Assembly (NCBI GenBank): GCA_026929865.2
Contig: CM049403.1
Coordinates: 34,160,001 to 34,224,000 of the forward strand
DNA length: 64,000 nucleotides
Source of the DNA: Hyperoplus lanceolatus
Lineage: Eukaryota; Chordata; Actinopteri; Uranoscopiformes; Ammodytidae
Direction of reading: 5' to 3'
The number at the start of each line of letters is the position of its first letter. The stretch's first letter is position 1. The notes beneath the pieces were generated by a model, which ran no database searches, was not told where the DNA came from, and worked only from the letters and a program-made list of their open reading frames with translations. This document shows positions 54,297-64,000 of the stretch, piece by piece. Both the position numbers and the translations under genes were made by a program.

Positions 54297-54564
54297 TTGA
54301 AGCTGGGGTATGTGATTTCTGATTTCTGGTCAAAGTTAACATGAGCTGTAGACTTTGACCAATCAGTACGAGGCTCCGATTCTCTGTTCTTATTGGCTGT
54401 TGGGACTGTCCATTCACTTTGGCACGACTTTGTTGGTGTAGAGCGTGTCAGGGAGGGACCATAGGGGAGGGACCAAAGAGAACAAGTGGAGCGGTTGAGG
54501 TATTTGGATTCGAATCTCTATCCCAACTGCCATTTTCTCCCCAAATCCTCCACCCCAGCTTTAA
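54297..54564 (+). mobile_element. MITE family D, uninterrupted copy
   Basis: 268 bases from TTGAAGCTGGGGTATGTG to CCTCCACCCCAGCTTTAA, with imperfect inverted ends. It is the empty-site reference for the hAT-split copy at 45171-48738 and lies in the 3' UTR region of IFIT copy 2. Confidence 0.8.
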
Positions 54565-56060
54565 ACACTTATGTTATAGATCACTTCATTAAACATAGTT
54601 AAAAGGAAGTGAGAAACTGCAGAGGCACTGATTGAGATAGTATAGTTCGGCCCTATTTGATACAGATACTTGGAGTAGCTTTAATTCCTGCAAGTGAATC
54701 CTCCCAATGTCAGTCACCTATTGCTGAAATAATGCAGAGAGACCTTGGAGATAAACGATGCAAGAGTGCCCTCTAGTGGGGGTTTATGGTGCTGTTTGAC
54801 CATTTGACAAGCACAGTGGTGGAAGCATGGTACATATATAAGCCACAGTCGGATAACTATTTAAAACACTGAAAAAGACACAAATTTGAGACTTCATCAA
54901 ACAGGGAGTCGTCTTGACAGTTGGCTTTAGAGGGAACGTTGTGTGAAACCATTTAGTTTAATCTCCTCTGCCAAAGATTAGAGTTTGATCAGTTGTTCTT
55001 TTTCATAACATACATATAACCACTTTGTTTATTATAAATCATGTTGAGTTGATTTTCTTTCTTTATATCTGTATATTTGAAGTCATATGAGAAATGAAAT
55101 TAGTTTAGTGTCTTTGTAAGGAAGAAAATAGTCTGTGGGGATGTTGACTTGGGAATGTGCCTTAGGGTATTTTTTCATTATTTTTCATAGCTTCCATGTA
55201 AACATTATATTTACGTATTTACTATATTCCTGTTGGGTTGATTTTTTTACATGGCGCTGCATATGTTTTTTAAGTTTATGATACTAGACTATGGAATGAG
55301 TTTTAGTGTAAACTCTGGAGTAGTGAATAATAAAGGGTACTTAGTCTTTGAGGACTTTGGGAATAGTCACTCTGGAGTGTGGTACCTGAAGAGTGGCAAG
55401 TTCACTTCCCTGAGCAAGACATTAAACCCTTAACTGCTCGGGGCAATGTTCTTTTGAGTCTTTTCAACCATTTTCATTAAAGTTCAGATCACTTTTTCAT
55501 GAAACCATGTAAACATTGTATTTACGTATTTACTATATTACTGTTGGGTTGATTTTTTTCCTTAGCTCTGTATAAGTTAAGAAGAGAACAAAATACTTGT
55601 GAAAAATAAAACTGTCTAATAGTTCATTTGATGTATCACCTGAATATAATCAACACATGTAACCGACTGTTAGCACAGAAAGTATGTTCTTTAAAGAAAA
55701 ATTCTATTAAAGATACATAATGGGTACTAAGAAATCTTCTGTAAATTGATTGTTTTGGTCGTTACTATGTAATAAATACATGTACTCGACATGGTTTTGC
55801 AGGACCGTTCATGTTGAACTGATGGACGTCAATCAAACTACAACTATTGAAAGATAATGACAACATTAAATTTGGATATTTACGAGTGAAACTGACTTCT
55901 AGAATCAGGAGCATAGTCAACTATTCAAAGTTTAAGTTGTAAGGCAAATCTCTTTCTCGCATTAAATGTAAAATAACATCTGAAACGATTCAGAACACCA
56001 ACATGATCAATTTGGGGTTGAAAGTTCAGAGCCAGTCCACACACCTAGTTGTTGCATTTA

Positions 56061-57014
56061 CAGTGTTGCCACAGTTACTTTGAAAAAATAATCCGATTAC
56101 TGATTACTAGTTACTCCTTTAAATAGTAACTTATTTACTTTACTGATTACTTGATGTTAAAAGTAACTAAGTTAGATTGCAAGTTACTTTAAACGTTACT
56201 TTACAGGTTTTGAAACCCATATATCTCAATTTAAAACATGCAAATATTAAGAATCATTGAAGATATATAAAATAAAGCCTATAGGCTAGTAGCCTATAGG
56301 GCAGGCATACTGTTTTCAAAATAATAAAAATGATGGTTTGAAAAATGTAATAAAAAAAAAACCTTTTCCCCCCATGAAAATAAATGCATTCCTCCAAAGT
56401 GCAAAGACAGTAGCAGTGTCTTTAAACTTAATGTGCTTGGCCCTTCACTCTCATGCATTAATTTGACTTTTCCCTGCGATGTCTCATGTGTTGATAGACT
56501 GGGTGTGTGCGGCCACCGGTCGCCACGTGACTATACGTTTCCAAGTTTTAAACACTTCTATCTCTTCAACATCACCGTACCCGAATCCTAAATATCCCCA
56601 TAGCAGACGCCAGACGCTATATTTCATGGGGGGGGGGGGGACGTTTGTTTTGCGCCACAGTTCAGCTTAGACTCGGCCGTAATGCTGCTGCACACACACA
56701 CAGACACCACACACACGCTGCATTTCAGAGACGAGGGGTGCTACCAAAAAGACGAGAGGAGCAGTTGGAGCGTTTAGAGACACATGCGCGCACATTTATT
56801 TACATTAAATCGCAATCGCAGTCATTTGTGCAGTTATGTAAAATGTTTCATTAAGGAAAATGACAGAAAAAGTAACGCACAGTGACTTTGATGAGTAACT
56901 TTAATCTGATTACTGGTTTGGAGATAGTAACGCGTTAGATTACTCGTTACTGAAAAAAGAGGTCCGATGCCGGTAACGCGTTACTAAGTAAGTAACGCGT
57001 TACCGGCATCACTG
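56061..57014 (+). mobile_element. Non-autonomous hAT element with perfect 8-base target duplication
   Basis: It starts CAGTGTTGCC and ends GGCATCACTG. TGCATTTA lies on both sides (56053-56060, 57015-57022). The subterminal regions hold repeated GTAACGCGTTAC and TTACT/AGTAAC motifs. It is 954 bases long with no transposase, and the paralogous site in copy 1 (21640-21647) is empty. Confidence 0.9.
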
Positions 57015-57205
57015 TGCATTTACCATCAATACAAGTTAAAACCAAAGACTTGGGTTTGGAGTTGAGTTTGTCACACACCAAGAAGCTTTGAATACATAAA
57101 TTGTACATTGTTGCATATTCAGCTGTCCTGTTGGTGAAGTGGCCATTGATTATCTCTCATTTAGAGTTTGAACCCCAGCAGGCTATATATCTATTTATTG
57201 CTCTA

Positions 57206-57216
57206 TTTTGTGTGTG

Positions 57217-57260
<44 letters not shown>

Positions 57261-57345
57261 AGTGAGTGAGTGAGTGAGTGAGTGAGTGAGTGAGTGAGTG
57301 AGTGAGAGAGAGAGAGAGTGTGTGCAAGCGAGAGAAAACAGGAGT
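57206..57345 (+). repeat. (TG)n / (GTGA)n / (GA)n compound microsatellite
   Basis: A TG run, then GTGA tetramers, then GA dimers, placed where homology between IFIT copies 1 and 2 ends. Confidence 0.9.
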
Positions 57346-57885
57346 TAGCAAATGTAATTCCAAGTTAGTGTCAATAAGTTAAAATAAAGACAACTAGCTT
57401 CTCAAGACACGGTGGCCTCATCATTCCGTCTCATACTGCCAGTAAAAGTGAAGGGTGTTACCCCCAAAAAAGACATCCCGCCCTGGAGGGAACCTCTCCC
57501 CTTAGTCAGGCTTCTATGTGTCTACCCTGCTCTCCTGATACATGCAAAGTCATGTTGAAAAAGTATTCTATTGTTTTCTGAAGGAGTAGCCCTGTTTGTG
57601 AACGTCTATCCATCAAAACTATGATGTAGGTCCTTAACAACGGTCATTATATCCTTGACAGCGGTTTGTCTTGCTGGAAATAAAGACCTGTAGAATGCCG
57701 TGATTGACCAATCAGAACACGGGATTTATAAGTGCCATGTAATAAAGGGGGTTAATATGTGACCAGGTGAACTGAGGAACTGAGGAAATGCAATATAATG
57801 AGTGTTATCAGCCAGGTTGGGTTGTTCCTCAGATATGTGGCTGCATGTCACTTTCGAGGGAAACAAAAGTTAAGTCAGTTCCTTC
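57346..57885. other. Spacer, no gene seen
   Basis: Unique-looking sequence without a supported feature. Confidence 0.3.
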
Positions 57886-58200
<315 letters not shown>

Positions 58201-58382
58201 ATTCCACGTCATGTTAAATGTTGCCTGGTGTCTCTGAAGGTGAATGAAGTACAACAGAGTAAATAAGGGCGGGACTGGTACAGACAGGGTGCAATGAGGA
58301 CACCATTACACAACCCTCCACCTGTAAATTTTCAGATAAGAAGACACTTATTGCTGCTGTTTCCACTGCAATGTGTGGAATG

Positions 58383-58522
58383 AGTTTCGTTTGCATCATA
58401 AACGTCACCTGGTCGCTCTATTTAAAGTGAAGCAGGAGCTGCACATCACTGATCTTGTGCCAGAAGCAAGAGCAAGAATCTGACAGAAAACTACTGAGTC
58501 AAGGAACCGGCAGGATGATGAG
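58383..58522 (+). promoter_or_regulatory. IFIT copy 3 promoter (ISRE, TATA) and start-codon exon
   Basis: AGTTTCGTTTGC at 58383-58394 is a near-consensus interferon-stimulated response element. TATTTAA at 58419-58425 is 36 bases on. The exon ends GATGATGAG|GTGAGT with two in-frame ATGs (58515 and 58518), donor at 58523. ATGAG joins 61814 to give MSAAQSQPTLESKLEALQC, or one Met longer. This arrangement (ISRE, TATA, Met-only exon) is typical of interferon-inducible IFIT genes. Confidence 0.8.
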
Positions 58523-58647
58523 GTGAGTTGCTGCTTCTGCATTTCATATATTTGAAGGAGTAAATAATGAGTTTTATTATGATCTATTTATTGAGCCATA
58601 GAGCCTGAAATATCATGATTGATCCTGAAAATGAATTTATTTATTTA

Positions 58648-60282
58648 CAGTATCTCACAAAAGTGAGTACACCCCTAACATTTCTTCAAATATTTCATTA
58701 TATCTTTCCATGCGACAACACTGAATAAATGACACTTTGATACAATGTAAAGTAGTCAGTGTACAGCTTGTATAACAGTGTAAACTGTCCCCTCAAAATA
58801 ACTCGACACACAGCCATTAATGTCTAAAGTGTTGGCAACAAAAGTGAGTACACCCCTAAGAAAAAATTTCCAAATTGGGCCCAAAGTGTCAATATTTTGT
58901 TTTGCCATCATTATTTTCTATCACTGCCTTAACCCTCTTGGGCATGCAGTTCACTAGAGCTTCACAGGTTGCAACTGGAACCCTCTTCTACCCATTCATG
59001 ACGACATCAAGGAGCTGGTGGATATTAGAGTCCTTGCGCTCCTCCATCTCCCGTTTGAGGATGCCCAAAAGATGCTCAATAGGGTTTAAGACTGGAGACA
59101 TGCTTGGCCAGTCCATAACCTTTACCCTCAGCTTCTTTAGCAAGCCAGTGGTCATTCGGAGGTGTGTTTGGGGTCGTTATCATGTTGCAGTACTGCCCTG
59201 CGGCCCAGTTTATGAAGGAGGGGATCATGCTCTGCTTCAGTATGTCACAGTACATGTTAGAATTCAATGAACTGTAGATCCCCAGTGCTGGCAGCACTCA
59301 TGCAGCCCCAGACCATGACACTCCAACCACCATGCTTGACTCTAGGCAAGACACACTTGTCTTTGTACTCCTCACCTGGTTGCCGCTCCACACTCTTAAC
59401 ACCATCTGAACCAAATAAATGTATTTTGGTCTCATCAGACCACAGGACATGGTTGCAGTAATCCATGTCCGTAGTCTGTTTGTCTTCAGCAAACTTTTTG
59501 TGGGGTTTCTTGTGCATCATCTTTAGAATAGGCTTCCTTCTGGGATGACAGCCATGCAGACCAGTATGATGCAGAGTGCGGCGTATGGTCTGAGCACTGA
59601 CAGGTTGACCCCCCACCCCTTCAAGCCCTTCAGCAATGCTGGCAGCACTCATACGTCTATTTTCCAAAGCCAACCTCTGTGTACGACGCTGACCATGTGC
59701 ACTCAACCTTCGTAAACTGGGCCGCAGGGTGGTATTGCAACATGATAACGACCCCAAACACACCTCCAAGACGACCAGTGGCTTGCTAAAAAAGCTGAGG
59801 GTAAAGGTTATGGCCTGGCCAAGCATGTCTCCAGACCTAAACCCTATTGAGCATCTTTGGGGCATCCTCAAACAGAAGTTGGAGGAGCGCAAGGTCTTTA
59901 ATACCCACCAGCTCTGTGATGCTGTCATAAATGGGTGGAAGAGGGTTCCAGTTGCAACCTGTGAAGCTCTAGTGAACTACATGCCCAAGAGGGTTAAGGC
60001 AGTGATAGAAAATAATGGTGGCCACACAAAATATTTACACTTTGGGCCCGATTTGTACATTTTTTCTAAGGGGTGTACTCACTTTTGTTGCCAGCAGTTT
60101 AGACATTAATGGCTGTGTGTCGAGTTATTTTGAGGGGACAGTAAATTTACACTGTTATACAAGCTGTACACTGACTACTTTACATTGTATCAAAGTGTCA
60201 TTTCTTCAATGTTGTCCCATGGAAAGATATAAAGAAAAATGTGAAGAAATGTGAGGGGTGTACTCACTTTTGTGAGATACTG
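58648..60282 (-). mobile_element. Palindromic Tc1-like element, copy 2
   Basis: It is bounded by CAGTATCTCACAAAAGTGAG and its inverse with TA on each side (58646-58647, 60283-60284). The transposase reads on the minus strand from about 59700: RRMSAASIAEG, VSAQTIRRTLHHTGLHGC, YCNHVLWSDETKIHLFGSDG, GGWSVMVWGCMSAASTGDLQ, continuing with stops to about 58900. The right arm (59729-60109) is an inverted extra copy of the C-terminal part (SPDLNPIEHLWGILKQKLEE on the plus strand). It has the same junction as copy 1, in the opposite orientation. It lies in IFIT copy 3 intron 1. Confidence 0.85.
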
Positions 60283-60430
60283 TATGTTCCTCCTTTCTGA
60301 GTTCCCTGTCACATACCAATATTTTAAAAGCTTGTATAGTTATGAGAGTTATTATTGATTACCTGTTTTTTGGGAGTAGTCTGGTTGTAGGTTGTCACAC
60401 AAAAAATAATTTTCTTTGATAATGCAGTAC

Positions 60431-60742
60431 TTAAAAGGGACACTGTGTAACATTTTAAGTAATTTATTAGCTAAAATCAATATCCTCATTCATAAATATG
60501 TACTCATTGGTGTAAAATCACCTTTGCCAATAATCTAAAATATTAATATTACATTTTGTACATTGAGCAGGCAGGTCTTATGGAGGAATCCATGTTGGTT
60601 GGAATGTCATCAGGTGCATTGTTTAGAATTTAGAATTGTTCATGTCCTTGAAGGCCACTGTAGCTTCTGATATTATTCAAAAGGGGTGGGGTTACCCAGG
60701 GAGCGTTGCATTCTAGAACTTTGTAGAAATGTTTTGATGATG
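60431..60742 (-). mobile_element. MITE family A, truncated inverted copy
   Basis: It starts TTAAAAGGGACACTGTGTAA and matches the reverse complement of 559-918. The last 20 or so bases of the far end are missing. Confidence 0.75.
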
Positions 60743-61200
60743 ATAGGGAAATGATCAAATACGAAAATGAAAAGTTTTTTTAAAGATATGGTTGGATTAC
60801 TGGGCGAGGAATTCATAGAAAAACTCAGGACTGATCATTCTTGTGCATGAAAGATTTGGAACTTAATAATTGATTCAGTTATATTTTTATTTTAATCTTC
60901 ATCTTCACCTCTTTTTGTTGATGCCGTTTTTTTGATGTTATATTTAATGTAAGAGCTATTTATTTTCATTAAGTGCATATCTTTAGGATAAATGTGAAAA
61001 ATTACATAAATAATCAAATTTTATAAAATAACATTAATGTGGCGTATACTAGCACATATGACAAATAATAAATCAACAATAGCAGTGTGACAAAATAATA
61101 CAACAAATAAGAATTTAAAATATGTACAATAGGCCTATATAGCAACATGTTGGTTAATGAGGTCAGTGCAAGTGTAATTATTGCAGTTAGTAAAGTTGAG
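60743..61200. other. IFIT copy 3 intron, no feature seen
   Basis: AT-rich sequence only. Confidence 0.3.
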
Positions 61201-61206
61201 TCAGTC

Positions 61207-61208
61207 AG

Positions 61209-61271
<63 letters not shown>

Positions 61272-61272
61272 C

Positions 61273-61357
<85 letters not shown>

Positions 61358-61358
61358 G
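61207..61358 (+). repeat. (ATCT)n microsatellite with one CTCT variant
   Basis: About 38 tetramers in IFIT copy 3 intron 1. Confidence 0.95.
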
Positions 61359-61418
61359 AATTTGGAAAACCTAAAGTAAATACTTGTGGAAAATATCACT
61401 TCAATTAATATAGTTATA

Positions 61419-61667
61419 AGAGAACTAAGTGAGTTGGTCCTTTTAGCTAACTTCCTCCCTCGTCCCTATGTCACCACCACATGAACACACAACCGTCTTC
61501 ATCGGATAGTGCTGTGAGCAGCGAATCATCGTTCACGGACACAGAGACCCGCCTCTTTATAGTGCTCTCTCTCCTGATAGGATCAAAACGAGCGGGCTAC
61601 TCTAAATTTTATCTGGCAATTACTGCAAAGTTGAATGCCTATTTAAGACATAGCCCGATAACTTAGT
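61419..61667 (+). mobile_element. MITE family F, truncated copy
   Basis: It shares GTCCTTTTAGCTAACTTCC and the ACAGAGACCCGCCTCTTTAT core with the complete copy at 63249-63602. Confidence 0.65.
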
Positions 61668-61813
61668 GATGTTTTTTTTCTTATTCTCAGTCAGTGTTCA
61701 CAGGTGTAGGTACCAAGTACTTTTTAGCATGTAATGGAAAAGCAAGTGAATTCACACACTAAAAAGTGGCCTTAGCCCGATAAGTTACTGATGTTGTTTT
61801 CATTCTCCATCAG

Positions 61814-63140
61814 TGCTGCTCAGAGTCAACCAACACTGGAGTCCAAACTGGAGGCCCTGCAGTGCCACTTCAGCTGGGATCTGAACCCAACCAACGCCCG
61901 ACTATTTTGTCTCAGGGACAAGCTTGTGGACATCGGGACAGAGGAGGGAAACCGCTGGCTGGGTCACATCTACAACCTGAGGGGGTACATCCAGTACAAG
62001 CAGGGCTTCACCGAAGACGCCCAGAGCTTCTTCACCAAGGCTGCAGAGGCTTTTTGCAACATCAGAGAAGCAGATGAAGGTCCGTGGTTAGTGGTGAACT
62101 ATGGGAACCTGGCCTGGCTGCACCATCTCCTGGGAGACCAAGGAAAGAGTCAGGATTACCTGTCAAAGGTTGACGCCCTGATGCAGAAATACCCATCTCC
62201 ACCCCAGCACCAGCTCCATGCAGACACCTACGCTGAGAAAGCCTGGACCCTGATGAAGTTCAGCAGAGACAAACAGCTGCTGGCTGTAGATTACTTTGAG
62301 AAAGCCATCGGGATGCAGCCAGAGATGGTGGAGTGGAACTCCAGCTATGTCTTATTGTTATGTGACTTGAAGAACAGCAAGACAGGGGTGGAGGATGAAA
62401 TCCTGGAGAAAATGAGAATCGCCAAAGAACAGGATCCAGAGAACTTGTACCTCGCTGCTCATTATCTTACCCAACGATCTAAGAAAGGAGAGAGAATTGA
62501 TGAAGATGAAGTGCGTGAGTTAGGCAGAAAGATTTTGATAAATCCTGTCAGCAGCTACAGTGGTATGAGAGAAGTACTAAGGGTTTATAGATTCTGTGTA
62601 TCTGTTGATGAGGCCATCGCTCTGGCAGAGAAGGCTTTGGTAAACCATCCAGATGAGCGATATCTTATGAGAAGTGTTGCACTCTGCTACAGTTGGAAGA
62701 TTCTATTTTCCAGGGAGAGTCGCCCAGAGCAAAGCACGCTAGAAAGAGCAATCCGTCTCCATGAGGAGGTGATCCCTCTTTTCCCTGAGTCTTCACTTGT
62801 GAAGAAAATAGATCTCGCACATATCTACGCAAAGAAAGATCAGGGCACTGCTGAGCGGATGTACCAGGATCTGCTGAAAATGTATCTGGAACCCGCAGAT
62901 AAACAGATGCTTTACAACCAATATGCAAAACATTTATTCGATGATCGTAGGGATTACCGCAATTCAATAACATATCACATGAAGGCGGCAGAGATACCGA
63001 AACAATCCTTCTTTCGTTGCAACAGCATCAGAGTTCTGGAGAAAGTTAGGGACAGACGCAGGAACCCAAGGTGTGGAGAAATAGAGGAGTTTCTGGAAAA
63101 CCTGCCAGCCTGTAGTGTTCTTTACCAGCACTGGATCTGA
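61814..63140 (+). CDS. IFIT copy 3, main exon; reads past the ancestral stop
   Basis: Interferon-induced TPR protein. It starts after CATTCTCCATCAG (61801-61813) and joins ATGAG at 58518, predicting about 443 residues, the longest of the three copies. TPR helices: NRWLGHIYNLRGYIQYKQG, WLVVNYGNLAWLHHLLGD, YAEKAWTLMKFSRDKQLLAV, ERYLMRSVALCYSW, KQMLYNQYAKHLF. The tail EIEEFLENLPACSVLYQHWI differs from copy 1 (EIKEFLKSLPKL): one base is missing at CCAGCCTGTAG, so the old TAG falls out of frame and translation runs to TGA at 63138. The middle region (62361-62380) is also diverged from copies 1 and 2 (LLCDLKNSKTGVEDE for LLRNDFKYDHTKLEDE). With ISRE, TATA and full TPRs it is the best candidate for a working gene here. 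Confidence 0.88.
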
Positions 63141-64000
63141 ATCCAGAAAGAAATGTAGGTGTTGCATCACCTACAAAAATATCTGTACATTAATTTGGAA
63201 AACTTAAAGTAAATACTTCTGGAAAAGATCACTTCATTAAATATAGTTATAGGAGAAGTAAGTGAGTTGGTCCTTTTAGCTAACTTCCTGTCATTGACTG
63301 CAGTTATCAGTCCCCCCCCCTCGTCCCTACGTCACCACCACATGAACAAACAGCCGTCTTCATCAGATGGAGCGATGGAGAGCAGCGAATCATCGTTCAA
63401 GGGCACAGAGACCCGCCTCTTTATATCGCTCTGTCTCCTAATTGGATAAAAAACAAGCAGGATACTCTAAATTTTATCTGGCAATTGCTGAAAAGCTGAA
63501 TGACTGGGAGACCTGTCTTATGAAATGCACTCTTTAAGTGATTGCTGTATGAATATAGAGAGATTTAACACATTTAAAAATATCACTTACTTCTCCTTTA
63601 AAAATTATGTGAGAAACTTAACGGTGGAGAGGCATTGATTGTGGTAGTATAGTTTGGCCCTATTTGATCCAAATAATTGGTGTAGCTGCTAGTGAATTGG
63701 ACTAGATTTAATTCCTGCTAATGAATCCTCCCAATGTCAGTCACCTATTGCTGAAATAATGCAGAGAGACCTTGGAGATAAACGATGCAAGAGTGCCCTC
63801 TAGTGGGGGTTTATGGTGCGGGTTTGACCATTTGACAAGCACAGTGGTGGAAGCATAGTACATACTATAAGCCACAGTCGGATAACTATTTAAAACACTG
63901 AAAAAGACACACATTTGTCTTGACAGTGGGCATTAGAGGGAACGTTGTGTGAAACCATTTAGTTTAATCTCCTCTGCCAAAGTTTAGAGTTTGATCAGTT
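63141..64000 (+). other. IFIT copy 3 3' flank, cut by the window end
   Basis: It aligns with copy 2 from 54205, with MITE F inserted at 63249-63602. It carries AGACCTTGGAGATAAACGAT, shared with copy 2 and not with copy 1. Confidence 0.65.
63249..63602 (+). mobile_element. MITE family F, complete copy
   Basis: The ends are AGGAGAAGTAAGTG and CACTTACTTCTCCT, an exact 14-base inverted repeat. It lies in the 3' UTR region of IFIT copy 3. Confidence 0.7.

Larger units (their letters stand above)
54175..57205 (+). other. IFIT copy 2 3' flank with two later insertions
   Basis: It aligns with 20269-21840, apart from the MITE at 54297-54564 and the hAT element at 56061-57014. AATAAA at 55605-55610 corresponds to 21181 in copy 1. 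An extra segment, 54715-54960 (AGACCTTGGAGATAAACGAT and on), is shared with copy 3 (63740-64000) but missing from copy 1. Confidence 0.7.

Noticed and set aside
59257..59928. 223-residue minus-strand frame as an intact transposase
   Set aside because: It begins in the inverted extra arm (antisense of the C-terminal part), so the N-terminal 70 or so residues are not transposase; the true C-terminal part follows beyond its stop in broken frames.

Overview
This window is vertebrate nuclear DNA, almost certainly from a ray-finned fish. Genes are split by GT/AG introns, (TG)n, (AT)n and (ATCT)n microsatellites are very common, and fish-type transposons are dense (Tc1, hAT and TTAA-ended MITEs, tRNA-headed SINEs, L1/Tx1-like and CR1/L2/Rex-like LINEs). 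The gene content also fits: intron-1-split IFIT genes and NLR leucine-rich-repeat exons of the fish NLRC3-like type. Nothing in it is prokaryotic.

Layout. 0.2-3.8 kb (+): last exons of a centrosomal coiled-coil gene of the CDK5RAP2/PDE4DIP family, with introns full of TG repeats and MITEs. 3.9-12.2 kb: nested MITEs, a palindromic Tc1 element, SINEs and a LINE fragment. 12.3-21.9 kb (+): IFIT copy 1, with a TATA promoter and start-codon exon at 12.3 kb, a 6.6-kb transposon-packed intron, and a main exon at 19.0-20.3 kb broken by a 10-base deletion. 22-23.7 kb (-): a LINE remnant abutting a CARD-domain exon and its short linker exon. 24-30.9 kb: nested elements, LINE fragments and a LINE reverse transcriptase with one frameshift. 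30.9-42.3 kb (-): an NLR gene remnant with six LRR exons and only the tail of the NACHT exon; the rest of that exon is absent where a stack of nested DNA transposons sits. 44.3-48.7 kb: a LINE 3' end and a decayed hAT transposase gene inserted in a MITE. 49.8-57.2 kb (+): IFIT copy 2. 58.4-64.0 kb (+): IFIT copy 3.

How the genes relate. The three IFIT copies are tandem duplicates that share exon, intron-edge and 3'-flank sequence. Copy 1 is broken in mid-gene, copy 2 has lost its normal C-terminus through a 1-base change, and copy 3 reads past the ancestral stop. IFIT proteins (interferon-induced RNA-binding TPR proteins) and NLR/CARD proteins (inflammasome-type sensors and adaptors) are both innate-immune, so the window looks like an unstable immune-gene neighbourhood shaped by tandem duplication and transposon insertion. 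Paralogous copies act as empty-site references, so several insertions can be dated relative to the duplications. All family names are from sequence recognition alone; no database search was run.
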